DNA of 64,000 nucleotides from Microplitis mediator. Lineage: Eukaryota; Arthropoda; Insecta; Hymenoptera; Braconidae. Below, piece after piece: positions 24,061 to 37,496 of the stretch (position 1 is the first letter of the stretch; the number at the start of each line of letters is the position of its first letter). The position numbers and the translations under genes were made by a program. The stretch is taken from contig NC_079974.1 in assembly GCF_029852145.1 (NCBI RefSeq), positions 16,491,582 through 16,555,581 on the forward strand, in the 5' to 3' direction. The notes below the pieces were generated by a model. The model searched no databases. It worked only from the letters and a program-made list of their open reading frames with translations, and was not told the DNA's origin.

Positions 24061-24339
24061 TTTGTAATTCACGGTTAACATATTGATGCGAATTTTTACC
24101 TTATTTTCAATCAACATTGTCACTTCGAAAAAAAATTTTTCATTAAAAGCTACGAATCGTGTCTTATAGAGAATGTTTGGCAGTTTTCAAAACCCCACTT
24201 CTATTCCCTGCACGGTTAATATTTCCGAGTTATTGGTTGTCAAATTCAAGTTGGACTTTTTTGCTTTGATCGGCAATAAGTCCCCGCCAAATTGTCGCAG
24301 CGATTTTTAAAGGGCGGCAAATTAAAGAGCGTTAAATTA

Positions 24340-24715
24340 TCTAAAAAAAACTTTAAAGTAAGATTATCAAAAAAAAAAATTATTGAAACCCATCGATCGT
24401 TTTTAAGGGGACCAAAAATTTTTACTCCGAAACTGTGCATAACAAAAATTTTTCAACTCCAGATCTGAAAACTAGATAATTGAAGCTACAACTTGCTTTT
24501 TTTTGGCTGTATCCCATACAAAAAAATACATATCCGTATATTTCCGGGCAAATCTGCATATATGAGACATGTTTTTATATATGTCACATACATGCAGATT
24601 TGCCCGGATATACTTTTTTCGCATGGGATGACCATTTTCCTCTAATTTACAGCATGTTGACAATCACTTAAAAATTTGGAATTTTTCTAATATCCCTTAA
24701 TTTTTGTAACTAGTT
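24340..24715. mobile_element. CACTAGTCAC-family fragment with nested palindrome
   Basis: The right end AATTTTTGTAACTAGTTTC is the complement of the CACTAGTCACAAAAATTAAG end seen at 16899 and 36510. Nested at 24513-24627 is a second palindrome whose ends read CCCATACAAAAAAATACATA and, inward from the right, CCCATGCGAAAAAAGTATAT; both arms share CCGGGCAAATCTGCATATA-like sequence. Confidence 0.6.
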
Positions 24716-24719
24716 TCAA

Positions 24720-27700
24720 ATAAATTAAAATTTTGATAAATTATTTAAAATATATACATATAATAAGAAGATACAATCCAACAAAAAATGTATATTCAAT
24801 TTTCTTCTCACAATTGCAACCGATCCATTACTCAAATAATAATTTTATTATAATGGATGAAAATTACAAAACATCGAGAAATTGTGAGAGTTTTTGAGGT
24901 GGATAACGAAAAAGAGAGCATATAATAACAATAATAATAATGTAGCATGGAGCAATAGAGGTCGGAGGAAACAGTGGTAAAGACAAAGCAGTAATTGTGC
25001 GTTGATTCTCTTCCTTCTTGACTCTCTTTTACTCCACAACTTGGGGAGTATAATCAAAACCTACGTGTGTACATACACACGTTATTTTAGCGTAAAAAAA
25101 GAAAACAGTAAAGAACGTCATCTGAGAATTGCGTAAGTAGGACAATAATCTTCTATTGTTTTACATGTCGTAGGAAAATCCAAACTCGGGCAGCTAATTA
25201 ACTTCTTCGTACATCGTTTGTATGTAATGTTATTTTTTTCTCATTGCCCTTTTTTTTAAAATAAAAATTGGTCATGCCAATTAACCTCAACGAAGAGGCT
25301 ACAGCCTTATTGTTATCACTATACACACCTAAATAATTTAATAAATTAACGTCTTCTATATCTTCTTACATACTTATTTTATTTTTAATTTCATGTATTA
25401 TACATTCCAGATTTCTTTTTAAACGCCCATCATCAACCGTAAGAAGCAGCACCTACACAATTTCCGGTCCCTTTACTTGTTTTAAACTTCCAAATAAGAA
25501 CTTTGTCAACGCGTTAAGCCAAGCAGAAGCTATAATGTGTAAAGCATAAGAAGAAGAATAAAATATAAAAAAACAAATTAAAAATAATAAAGATAAAAAA
25601 ATGTTAAATGTAAAGAAGTCAAACTAGGCATTGAAGATAACTCTCTCTCGTAGTGTTGGTCGCCGTGAACCGCCTACGAGGACGCGTCCTTCTCGTATCC
25701 CTTGGAACACAACTAAACGCAAACGTAAAACCGTAAACCAATCGGACAGTCATGCGTTTCAGTGACACCCACGTGTTCCCTGAGGTGGTAATGCAAGCCC
25801 ACGCATATTCTACACCCAGTATACATATGTGTACTATACTCTCTTTACCCCCCTCTCTCCCCCTCTTATTCATAACATAAAACGTTACCAGTCAATATTA
25901 CATGTGTACCGTACAATAAATATCTATACTGACTTGATCGTAGTATACGGTAACACACATATCAACTTTGGGCTTCCGTTTCAACTCAACACACAAAATA
26001 TTAGTATTCAAAATCACTACATCAATTACGAGTGTAAACAAAATATTAAAATGTTTCTTCTAATCATATCATTAATGACAAAAAAAGTAATAATATAAAT
26101 TTGTTTAAAAAAAAAAGTATTTTCAATTTAACTTGGATCAAATGACCCACACAAGTTTGCATTACGTTCTGCTTAATGTTTATAGCTCTTATATTTAGAA
26201 TCAAGCCGGAAAAGTAGTGCACGTTAGAAAAAGAGATGTGAGGAAGTTTAAAATGTAAATGCCGCTATTTGAAGGCTAAAATATACCTCATTTATAAATT
26301 TAATTATATTTATTCGAAAACATTAATTATCAGTAATCACAATAAGACACTTAAATGTGGTTAATAAAAAAAAACAATGAAATTTTTATCAACAAACAGG
26401 TTTAAAAAAGGTTTGTCGTATGTCATAAATAATAAACTTGCAGTAAGTCGTATTCATATGTACTAACGTACATAATATATGTGTGCAACGTATGTATATA
26501 TTGGAGTTAGCTATAAATTTAATCCCAGTGGGGTCTAGACACGCCACATATTATTGACTCTCGTCAACCGTCCGTCCATCATCTATACACATCGGCTGTT
26601 ACATTTTACGTTGAATGGCACGAAAGTAATGCACACGTGCTCATATATGTAACGCATGCGCACATATATTAAGACACACTCCTATGTGTACCATCTTTAC
26701 ATGTATACATATATATACATATATACATCTCACTCTCTCCTGTTCACTCTCTTTACCTTTTATATGTTCAATATATATGCTCAATATATATATACATATA
26801 TACCACACTCTCTCGTTGGCGCCCAACTGTCGCACAAACACGCCGCAATTTCATTCATATTTTTTTCCCCTTTCGGCCACACTGCTGTTGTACATCGCCG
26901 TCGTCGTTCGTCAGTAGTTGTCGCCGTCGTACCCGTCATCTTCGTCACTCTGTTACTGTTGACTGCTCCATTCACGCGACTTACATTATTAACTACATAC
27001 ATACATAATAATCTTACATTTTACATTACTACTTTACTACGTCTAACTACTCCTGCATTAGGTCAATGCAGCTGTTTCACCTCGTTCTTTTACGACTATC
27101 AATTAAATTTTTTAAATTTAAAACATTATTATTCTAAAAATATATTTGTTTCACCTGTAGTCTGTAATTGAAAAAAAATTCATTTATTATATATTGATTC
27201 AGTTGTATCATTTCATTTATTATTATTATTATTATTGTATATGATATATTTATTAAATTTATGTATGTATAATGCCATTTAGGGGTTTTTTAAAAAATTT
27301 ATTATGGAATTAAATAATTTAACATTTATCGTATATATAAAATATGAGAGAGAGTCGCGTAAAATATGAGAAAGAGAAAAGATAGCGAACGAGCGAGTGA
27401 GTTAGGAGAGGAAGCGGACCATTGCGCCATCAGGAAATGGCTTGTGCTATGTATAAGTTTGTGGATATATATGTATACATGTATCCATACATATATTTAT
27501 ATATATATGATGGTTATACGACCACTCTTACAGGTTGTGTCCGCCGACAAATGAATTTACCTATTTTTTTAAGACAACAATAAATTCTAATACTACATAC
27601 ATACATTTATATATATATTTATGTATATATATGAATATTAACAATACATAAGGTATATTTGTTAATTTAGCAGTAGTTATTGGCATCGGTAAACCGCGCG

Positions 27701-28330
27701 AGAATTCGCGCGAGATCATACAATTTTAAGCTCCCCGCTAATTTTTATCCTAACGTTCAAAATAAAAACTCCAAAAATGTCATACTAAAAAAGTAAATTA
27801 AAATATATTTATTTAAAATTATTTCTACCGCAATGATCATGTAAAAATTCAACGCTTTCTCTAATAATATAATTTAATTTAATTTATTAATTATTTAAAA
27901 AATATGTGGAAGTTATTAAAACAATGATATTACGTAAAATAAAAATAACATAGTAACTAAAATAGGATATAACTTATATTACAATTTATAATTTTAAAAA
28001 ATATGAAATTTTCGTGAGTGGGATTGTTTAATTTTTTGCCAGTTTATACGGAAGTTGATAATTTTAAAGGAAGACAGAGCGAGAGGCAAAGAGGAAATAG
28101 AGTAAGAGTAGTGTAGAATAAGCGGTGTTTCAATATATACATATATATAAATATAGGTGTATTACTGTATATATATATATATTTACAAAGAGCTAGTGGG
28201 AACTATCCAGTCCCCACACACAATTTGTCGTTGGGTACAGACAATTTAATACTACGTCCCTGTACGAAACCCATTCACAGAATGAACGAACCGCTGGTTG
28301 CTTGCGTTCTGTTCGTGTAGTCACTCAGTA
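24720..28330. other. Intergenic region upstream of Gap1
   Basis: No protein-coding exon is supported. Parts at 25600-26000 and 26500-27050 are less AT-rich. Several (TA)n-(CATA)n stretches occur between 26440 and 28190. GAGAG/CTCTC-rich tracts (about 26725-26815, 27345-27420) could be promoter-proximal sequence of Gap1, but this is only suggestive. Confidence 0.4.
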
Positions 28331-28335
28331 GTGTC

Positions 28336-28368
28336 ATGGAGGTAACATGGCCGAGGAGACGCGCCTAG
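28336..28368 (+). promoter_or_regulatory. Short upstream ORF overlapping the Gap1 start codon
   Basis: An ATG 11 bases before the Gap1 start opens a ten-codon frame in a different phase that ends at TAG 28366-28368, inside the first coding exon. If transcribed, it would overlap the true start and could lower initiation there. It lies in the natural 5' leader, but the transcription start is unknown. Confidence 0.45.
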
Positions 28369-31300
28369 TTCGCGTTGAGGAGAGGCTAAAAATTAAAATC
28401 GGTACGAATTTTACTCACTATTGTGTTTCATTTATCAATACAATATTATAGTTTATTTATTTGTGTACTTGTGTATCTATATCACTGTGTTATTAAGTGT
28501 TTTTTATCAATGTTCTATCTTCATATACATACCCCAAATATATATACATATATGTATACATGCATATACATATTTAGAAGTATATAAATATTATACATAC
28601 ATACTCAGACACACATATATATATATATACATTATACACAGATATACGTATGTACGCATGCATTTACAAATATACATATATATAAATTTAATTTAAAAAT
28701 TAAAAAAAGTGTTCACGCGAGTTCAATGGAGTCTCAGAGGTTCTCTCACTCTTTTTATCATTCTCTCTTTCACTCACACGCTCTCATCCTCTCTCATTCT
28801 TCCTCTCTCGATTGTGCTGCCTGGGCGGAAGACTCAAAAATATTTTGACTTTTATATTACATTTATAAATATAACATATATATAAATTTTTATTGTTACT
28901 GTTTTTTTTTAAATTATATTTTATATTAATTAATAAATATTTTTTGTAGTTACGGTTAAAGGTCTCGTGATGAATTTGTTTGAATTTAAACTTTACGACT
29001 GGTGATTTAAAATATTAGTAATTATTATTTTAAATGTTAATAGATGAATTTTGTTATGGCGGTGATGAAAAAAGTATATTTATATAAATATAAAAATGTT
29101 GCAAGACGTGCAGAATAAAATGCGTAAACGTACATTCTCTTGATTCTACACTCCCACGCGTCGTCGTGGATCGCACTCACTTCCCTCTTACGTCTTCTCT
29201 TCGCCCTCGTCATCGTCTCGATACAACTAAACTATACTCCACCTTTACACATAAATATATATGTATATATGTATATATTACGGTGTAGTGCATGCCCACA
29301 GGATATTTAATCGAGCATGTGCTCATTTTTTTTTTTCCTCTCAACTTGTATAACGTATTTATAATATCAAAAGAATTAAAGTACAATGATTGATAGTGTG
29401 AAAAAATTTATTATAAAAAAAATATATACATATATGTTATATATAATAATTGTAAATGTATAAAATTATGTGGAAGACGGAAAAAAGTTAGGGATTTACT
29501 CTGTGGTTTGGGTTTTTTTTTTGTTTCATTTAATATTAACGTGAATTACAATTTTATGAATGTATAGATTTGAGTAACAATGAATAATTATTTTTGTATT
29601 AATTGTTTTTTTATTACTTGAATGATAATGATAATGAATGATTGACGATTGATTATTAGTAAAACAGAATGATTGGAGATTATAATATTGACAGGTGAAA
29701 AAGAAAATATTTGTATATATTATTGATATTACTTTTATGACACTGAGTATTCTTGATGCACATTATTATATATGATTATAATTTCATTCATGAACGCACG
29801 TTTGGAGCATCTGTGAACTGTGACTCAGTGTCGAGACTTGTCAATAGCTCAATCAATGAATGCTATTCGAATTTCAAATTGGAACGTTTAAGAATGCAAG
29901 ATTATTCGTGTCGCAATAAAAATAAACAAAATAATAATAATTATAATTTGAGAATAATTAAAGACACATCCGATCCAAATTGATAGAAATTATTTAAATT
30001 ATTGGTAATATTTCGCTGGTTTATATGCACCAGCATCTTCAGACCAAATCTACAATATTAGTATTTTATTTTTTTAAATTTTTGACAAATTTTACATAAT
30101 TTATGTTTTTAATGTATGTATTAAATATTAAATTGTAATACTAAGTTGTTTATAAATATTCTACTTACAATTTTTAAGGGCATTCTCAGACAGTGCCCCC
30201 AACTTTTTAAAAATTTTCAATGACAACTGTCAGAAGCGTATTAAAATTTTATCAATTAATTAAATACAAACTATAACTTTCATTGAAAAACGGACAATTT
30301 CGCCGAGGTGTAGATTAAAAAAAAAATTACTTACAGTCGATATCCATTAGAAGATAAACGAAATTAATTGAATAAATTTTAGCCCGCAAAATTTAAAAAT
30401 TCGAATTATAAAATTGACATCAAGATTTACTGAAATTCATTTTCCAAATTTCGTTTAATTCCCAATTGATATCAATCGTAAGTAATTTTTTTAAAATTCT
30501 ACATCTTAGCAAAATTGTCATTTTTTCAATTAATGCTTTGACTCTTTTTCAATTAGTAATAAAATTTTGATACGCTTATGACAGTTGAAAGTCATTGAAA
30601 ATTTTTAAAAAGTGGGGACACTGTTTGAGAATACCCTTAAATCGAAAGAAAAAATCTTTTATATAAGTTGAACGCATTTTTAAAATAAAATACTAAATAT
30701 TGTAGATTTCTGAAGATGCTGGTGCATAATACCAGTGAAATATTACTGATAAATAATTTTTATTGATATGGATTGGATGTGCCTTTAATTATTTGTAAAT
30801 TTTAATTAGCGATCAAAACAAATATAAATGTTTTAACAAACATATATATTTTGAAACTATAAACAAATAAAATAATAATAAACAATAGTAGTAAGATTAG
30901 ATAGTAATGAGAATGAACAAAATAATTGAATTGAAATTTACAAAAAAATAAGATTTGAATAAAAGCTTATATTTTTTATCAATAAATGAATGAGAACTTA
31001 GTAGCAAAAGATATTCTTGGTTTTTTGTTTGTTAACAAAGTTAAATTGGTCGTAATTAACGATAACGTTATGAGGAAAAAGACATTTATTTTTTAGTAAT
31101 TATCGTTACAATTATTATTATTAATTGCTAATGTATGCTAATGAGTTTTAAGTATAGAAAAAACATTAATATGTATAATTAGTAGGATTTTAATTATCAA
31201 AGAGTACAAGTTTTAATGTCGGGTATTTTGTTTGTAGGTGAGGTAAAAAATCTTTTAAGTCGAGGCCATGGATCCCCAGGAACACGAGATGTCTATTGTG

Positions 31301-34300
31301 CACTGTCACTTGATCAGGAGGAAATCTTTCGCACTAGTACGATGGAACGAACTCTCAAGTAATTATTATAATCTTACTATCTAATAAACAAGTCAATAAA
31401 TTATGAATAATGGGTGACGTTAAAAAGCCTATTTACAATCCATGAACTTTAAACCTTTTTTTTTTTATTTCAGTCCATTCTTTGGTGAAGAGTTCCAGTT
31501 TGAGGTGCCGCGAAAGTTCCGCTACCTCGGTATTTACGTTTATGACCGTGACAGACACTTGAAACAAGATAAGATCCTGGGAAAAGTGGCGATTAAACGT
31601 GAAGATTTAGCAACGTACCATAACAAAGAGCATTGGTTTCCATTGAGGCCAGTTGATGCTGACTCAGAAGTACAGGGTAAAGCACATCTGGAGCTTGCAC
31701 TACAGCCCCAAGTTAATCACGCACAGCCTAAATTAACAGTACGAGTTATTGAGTGTAGTGAATTGACTATTAAAAATGGTGGTTGTGATCCATTTGCAAT
31801 TGTTACGGTGATTTACAGTAATGGTAAACAAATAAGTAAACGTACAAAAGTTAAAAAAAAGACTGTGTCGCCGTACTTTAATGAAATATTTATATTTGAA
31901 CCGGAATTGATTGAACCAAAAGACAAAGATGTTTCCCACTACTCTATTGACGGTGGAGAAGTTGGTGAAGTTGTTGTAGGGCTTTGGCACGCTTCGCCAG
32001 GAATGGGTGAGCAATCAGCATTTCTTGGTGAAGTTCGCGTTACTTTAAGAGGATTGAAAAAACAACCCACTAGCACAACAACTGCTTGGTAAGTTGAGAA
32101 AAAGAAAATTATTATTTACACTTAGCATAGGGCTTCAATTAAATAATTTACTGTGGATTTCTGCAGGTATTTCCTGCAACCGCGGGCAGCCAAACACCGT
32201 CCAAGTAAAATAACACAGAATTCAACACCACCGGGAACGCTACCAGATCTTGGGTCGTTACGTTTGAAGATACATTACACAGCAGACCATGTATTTCCGT
32301 CTGAAATGTATGATAGATTACGTAGTTTATTGTTACAAAGTGTTAACATTCAACCGATAACGTCGTCAGCGGTTTATATACTTGGCGAAATAGTTGCCAG
32401 TAAAATGGAAGCTGCTCAACCTTTGGTTAGGGTCTTGGTACATCATGGGCAACTAGTATCTGTTATGAGAGCGTTAGCTAGTCATGAAATCTCAAAATTA
32501 ACGTGAGTTTATATTTATTTAATTAGTAGTTTTAATTTATGGTATGAATTTTATTATTTAATATTTATATTTAGGGATCCCACGACAATTTTCCGTGGCA
32601 ATACGCTGGTCAGTAAGATGATGGATGAAGGTATGCGATTAGCTGGACTTCATTATCTTCATAGTACCTTGAGGCCAGCTATGGAGCAGGTTTTTCTCGA
32701 AAAAAAACCATGTGAAATAGATCCTACGCGAGTTAAAGATGCCAATACAATTCAAACTAATTTGGCTAATTTAAAGGTATTTCTATTGTAATTATTTTGG
32801 AATTTATTTTTAATTTTAACCCTCCGTCCGTCGCGCCGCCATGTATTTAATATTGTGGTGTTGCCATGAATCATAATTATGATTTTTCAAAATTCAAACC
32901 ACAAGCTTATACGACTAGACAATACAGACGTTGCATGAATTGAATTTTTTATCATTACAAATTTGTCGATGAAAGAGCAACTTTTTTAGAATATGTTTTA
33001 ATCATTTTTTTTAAAGACAAAATTTTCATTTTTTTTATAAATTAATTATAAAAAAAGAATAAATTTTGGCGCAAAATAAACGGCTTGTAATTGATTATGA
33101 CGTCATTACCTCTGTTGGAGATGAGAACCAATGAAAGTTACGCTTTTCTTTTTGTTGTGATTCTGATAGGGTAAATATGGAATATGGCGCGGAACCGATA
33201 TAATGACGTCACTAGCGTTTGAATTTACATTTTTAAGAAACAATTTTTAGTTTAAAAATTAACCGAGTAATCAATTATTATAAAACCTTTAAAAATTTTA
33301 ATTACAAAACATGCAATTTCTCTATTGTATTTTTTTTTAGAATTTTTTTACTAAAATATCCGTACAAATTCAACGCCCGTTTACTCGCGTCAGCGGCAAA
33401 TTACCGCTTTGTTTAAATATTTAAAATATACGATAAAAAAATTATCATTCACTGATTCGATACTAAAAAGTATAGAAGAACTCATTAAATTTCAAAAGAC
33501 TAGGAAATTTATTTTCTTTTTGAATAGTCATTAAATAAAAATTGCAGCGCTGCGCCTATAGCGCGACGGACGAAGGGTTAATTGTTTTTACTATTTGGAT
33601 GAGTATTGTTGATTTATTTATTTATTTTTTAAATTTAGGAGTACGTAGAACGTGTATTTACAGCAATAACGACATCAGGCGTAAGGTGTCCACCATTAAT
33701 GTGTGAAATGTTTTGGTGCTTGAGAGAACTTGCTGCTACTTATTTCCCAAAGAATAAAGAAGTGCGATACTCGGTTATCAGTGGATTTATATTTCTCAGG
33801 TTTTTCGCTCCTGCGATACTAGGCCCAAGATTATTTGACATAACAACTGAACAAATTGTACGTTTTTTTAATTATCATTATTGTATTTTTAAATCGATTA
33901 AAGATTTAAATTTAATTATATATTTTTTATTTAGGATTCTCAAACAAATAGAACATTAACGCTTATTTCAAAGACAATCCAGAGCTTAGGAAATTTGGTT
34001 AGTTGTCGAGGTGGTGCTGGAAGTGTCTGTAAAGAAGAGTACATGGAAGGCGTGTATAGGTAATTATAAATATTATTTAAGTATAATTGTAAATTATACT
34101 CAAGTTAGCCGACGTTTAATAATTTTTAGATTTTTTTTAAAACGATAACTTATAAAAAAAAAAATATTTAAAAAAATTGCGCCTATTTTTTTTTTCTACA
34201 TGTGCATTAGGGTGGTCGTTAAAAATTAAATTTTCTCAGACGCCTAATAAAAAGCTTCTTTTTAGTGAAAAAATACATGGAGAATTTGGTTTTTTCTTTT

Positions 34301-37300
34301 TAAGTAAAAAGAACACGTGCCTCAGAACGATCAAAGTTCATTTTTCGATTCAATCGCGGCTTTTTTTAAATATCTTATGAAATACGCAGATTAAAGAAAA
34401 AAATCATAGGAACAATTTTGTAGGAAATTAAATTCTTGACAAAAAAGATCGTATTCATTTTCTCTTATAGAATGTGAATTTATGAAGATATTTTAAAAAA
34501 ACTTTTTTAGATCTTATCAATTGAGCATTTTAAGGATTACGAATGTTAAAAATAACGTTTTTTCTTAAATATAGACAACTTCGTAACTCGTAACATATCA
34601 TTTATTAATGCTTGTTATAATTTCTATATACTTGGAAAAATGTTATTTTCAATATTTCTAATCCTTAAAGCGCTCAATTCATAAGATCTAATAAAAGTTT
34701 TTAAAAATATCTTCATAAATACACATTTTATTAAAAAAATGAACGTGACATTTTTTTTCAAGAATTTAATTTCCTACAAAATTGTCCCTATGATTTTTTT
34801 CTTTAATCTGCATACATATTTCATGAGATATTTAAAAAAAACCGCGATTGTATCGAGAAATGAACTTTGATCGTCCTGAGGCACGTGTTTTTTTTACTTA
34901 AAAAGAAAAAACCAAATTCCCCGGGTATTTTTCACTAAAAAGAAGCTTTTTATGGGACGTCTGAGAAGTTTTAATTTTTAACGACCACCCTAATGTGCAT
35001 ATTTTTTGTAATTGATTTTTTGAAGAAAAAATCTGAAAATTGTTAATTGTCCGTAAATTTAATTATAATTATTTATTAAATATTTATAAATTGAATTACA
35101 GAGAATTTTATACAGAAAAACATATACAAGCTGTAAAACAATTTTTAGAATTAATTTCAACTAGTAGTAGTAGTGGCATGACTCGGCAACGACCGACAAT
35201 TCTTCAAGAACAACCAGTAGTTTTAAAAGAAGGGTGAGTTTCTGTAATCATTTATCATAACTATTATTTATATTAAATTATGTATTCTTAATAGTATAAA
35301 TTTTCTCTTTACGCATTCTACAAATTGTGGCAAGAGGTTGGTACTCAAATATCGCCTGTGTCTCTTAATATAATTTTTTGATAAATCAATCAATTGATTA
35401 ATTAGATTAAATGAAAATCCAATAAATTTTATTTGATTGAATTATTTATTAAATGATAAATATTATTTTTAGAGTAATGATCAAAAGAGCACAAGGTCGT
35501 AAACGTTTTGGACGTAAGAATTTTAAACAAAGATATTTTAGACTGACTACGCAAGATTTGACCTACTCAAAAACAAAAGGTAATCATATTTATTTATTTA
35601 TTTATTTAATTATCAATAAATTAATTATGATAATTACAACTGTTAAATTAAAATATTTTAAAAATAATCAAATAGGGAAGGAGCCATTGTGTAGAATATT
35701 ATTGGAAGAAATATTGGCTGTGGAGAGATTACATGAAGACTCATTTAAAATGAAAAATATGTTTCAAATAGTACAACCACAACGTGCATTATATGTACAA
35801 GCTGGTAATTGCGTTGAGGAAAAAGAATGGATTGACATACTTACTAAAATCTGTCATACAAACAGTAACAGACTAGAGAGGTATCATCCGAGCGCTTACA
35901 TCAACGGCCACTGGCTGTGGTAAGAAGTGCTTTATTTCTTACCATAAATAACTGCTATATATATTTATATAGACATATTAGAATAAATTGGGTATACAAA
36001 TATATTAAGTAATAATTTTAATTTCTCTAGCTGTCGAGCAATTTCTGAAGTAGCTCCAGGCTGCAGTGAAGTGTCTCCAGGCATTGAAGCAGGTTTGAGA
36101 ATGGTCCTGGATCCAGACCGCGATCTTCAGAGGATTCATTCACTTATCTTCACGAATATGCCGAGATTAGAGACACTGATGAGTGCATGTGAATGTCAAG
36201 CAGTCTATGGTGCCAGTGAAATGTGTGTTTTACCAGGCGGTGGTTCACCCATTGAAGATGTACCTTCGTGTTTTAAAACTCTCACTGCATTAAGAGAGGC
36301 TGCATTTGCATTGCAACATGAACATCGTGCTTACTTTAGGAAATTAGCTCGTGACACCAAATATGGGAGCAAGTGAGTATATTGTTATTTTATTTTTATC
36401 ATTTACAGAGTGGCCACAAACCAGGAATATTGGGAAACGTCAGGAAATTTCGAAAAGTATCCGGGACTTTAATTGGCACAGTTAAAAATTTAAAATTTTT
36501 TCAATAATACACTAGTCACAAAAATTAAGGGGTATTGAGAAAATTGAAAATTTCTAAGTGATTTTCGACAGGATGTTAGAAGGAAAATGGTCGTACAAAA
36601 AAAAAAAAAACAAATTGTAGCTTCAAGTGTCTAGTTTTTAGATCTGATCTTGAAATTTTTTATTATGCACGGTCCTGAAGTAATCCTAAAAAAATTTTCA
36701 AAATTTTTGCTCGTCTTAAAAACGGTCTTCGGGCTTAAATAAAATTTTTCGATAATTATAATTGATTTTTGATTACTCCAGATACTCCAGATACGAATAA
36801 AATTTCGGAATCAGAGAAAAATGTGAAAAACTTTACTGGAAAACCGGGAAATATCAGGGAATTTTGAAATCATTTCTTTGTGGCCATCCCGATTCAGTTT
36901 ATTTATGATTATTTAAATAGTGATAATTAACTTTTGTGTTACATAGACAAGCACCAATTGGTGATGACAACTACCTCCACTTAGCTGCAAGAGCCGGATT
37001 TGATAATCAGCTTACGAAACGTTCTGCCTATACAGACTCTGATGGCCTCAATCAACGATGCATAGAAGCGGGATTCTATGACGGTTTTACACGTCGTATT
37101 GAGACGGATCGTAGATACGATGAGTCATTACGAAAGTGTTTGGATTCAGATTCAATAAATCGTAGGTACGAAAATGAAAATAATACATTAAAACTCTATG
37201 AGAGTAATACAGAACGAAATGATCTCAATAAATTTGACCGTAGTTTGAATAATACATTAAAGTCAGATAGAGTTGTTGAAAGAAATGGTAATGAAAATTT

Positions 37301-37496
37301 AGAAAATCATAGGCGAATGGAAATGAATAATTTATTATGCATTGAGGGTGTCAGTTTATCGGGTTCATTGTCTAGGAAATTGAGTAATTATGATAATGTT
37401 AAAAAATTAAATAATGACAGTTCATTATCGTGGAGAATAAGAGATGATGCGTCTGATATATCATCTAGTTCTATGAGTGGTCGTGGAAATAATTGA
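28347..37496 (+). CDS. Gap1: Gap1/RASA-type Ras GTPase-activating protein
   Basis: Twelve exons: 28347-28401, 31238-31358, 31474-32088, 32167-32502, 32575-32776, 33639-33857, 33935-34059, 35102-35233, 35473-35579, 35676-35919, 36031-36372 and 36947-37496. These encode 1015 residues, all phases consistent. Order of domains: C2A (about 10-115, GSPGTRDVYCALSLDQEEIF), C2B (about 135-250), RasGAP (about 290-600), PH (about 602-708) and a Btk zinc motif (HPSAYINGHWLWCCR...PGC). The RasGAP domain carries the expected arginine finger R383 in FRGNTL and the FLRFFAPAILGPRLF signature at 495-509. It should switch off Ras at the membrane after lipid binding through C2/PH, as Drosophila Gap1 and vertebrate RASA2/3 do. 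The C-terminal tail (about 735-1015) is Asn/Arg/Ser-rich and likely disordered. The start is chosen from VRVEERLKIKIGE, a conserved Gap1 opening. Confidence 0.96.
29900..30810. repeat. Large inverted repeat in Gap1 intron 1
   Basis: Arms of roughly 400 bp mirror each other. The outer motifs are ATAATTAAAGACACATCC and its counterpart near 30785, then CACCAGCATCTTCAG (30029-30043) against CTGAAGATGCTGGTGC (about 30711). An inner pair starts GGGCATTCTCAGACAGTGCC (30179) and is mirrored near 30615-30638. The inner part recurs at 56560-57135. Probably a palindromic DNA element, or two nested ones. Confidence 0.65.
32820..33577. mobile_element. piggyBac-like nonautonomous element
   Basis: Lies in Gap1 intron 5 and is flanked precisely by TTAA (32816-32819 and 33578-33581). 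The inverted ends are CCCTCCGTCCGTCGCGC and, inward from the right, CCCTTCGTCCGTCGCGC. TTAA targets with CCC ends define the piggyBac superfamily. No transposase ORF remains in the 758 bp. Confidence 0.85.
34208..34992. mobile_element. Long inverted-repeat element in Gap1 intron 7
   Basis: Ends GGGTGGTCGTTAAAAATTAA and its inverse CGACCACCC, flanked by TA. Arms of about 300 bp remain highly similar, including AAAAAGCTTCTTTTTAGTGA, GGCACGTG and CAAAATTGT blocks on both sides. The transcript of this intron could fold into a long hairpin. There is no coding content. Confidence 0.75.
36408..36895. mobile_element. Nested repeat in Gap1 intron 11
   Basis: The outer pair (GAGTGGCCACAAACCAGG on the left, TTTCTTTGTGGCCATCCC on the right) encloses a CACTAGTCACAAAAATTAAG-family fragment starting at 36510. 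The same two families co-occur at 16610-17345. Confidence 0.6.

Noticed and set aside
26641..27171. Overlapping Tyr/Ile/His-rich ORFs on both strands
   Set aside because: Produced by TATACATA simple repeats; no splice context or family resemblance.
29753..29983. 76-residue ORF in Gap1 intron 1
   Set aside because: No domain, no splice partners in phase, and its end runs into the inverted repeat.
34177..34380. 67-residue ORF in Gap1 intron 7
   Set aside because: Lies in an arm of the inverted-repeat element; the mirrored arm does not preserve it.
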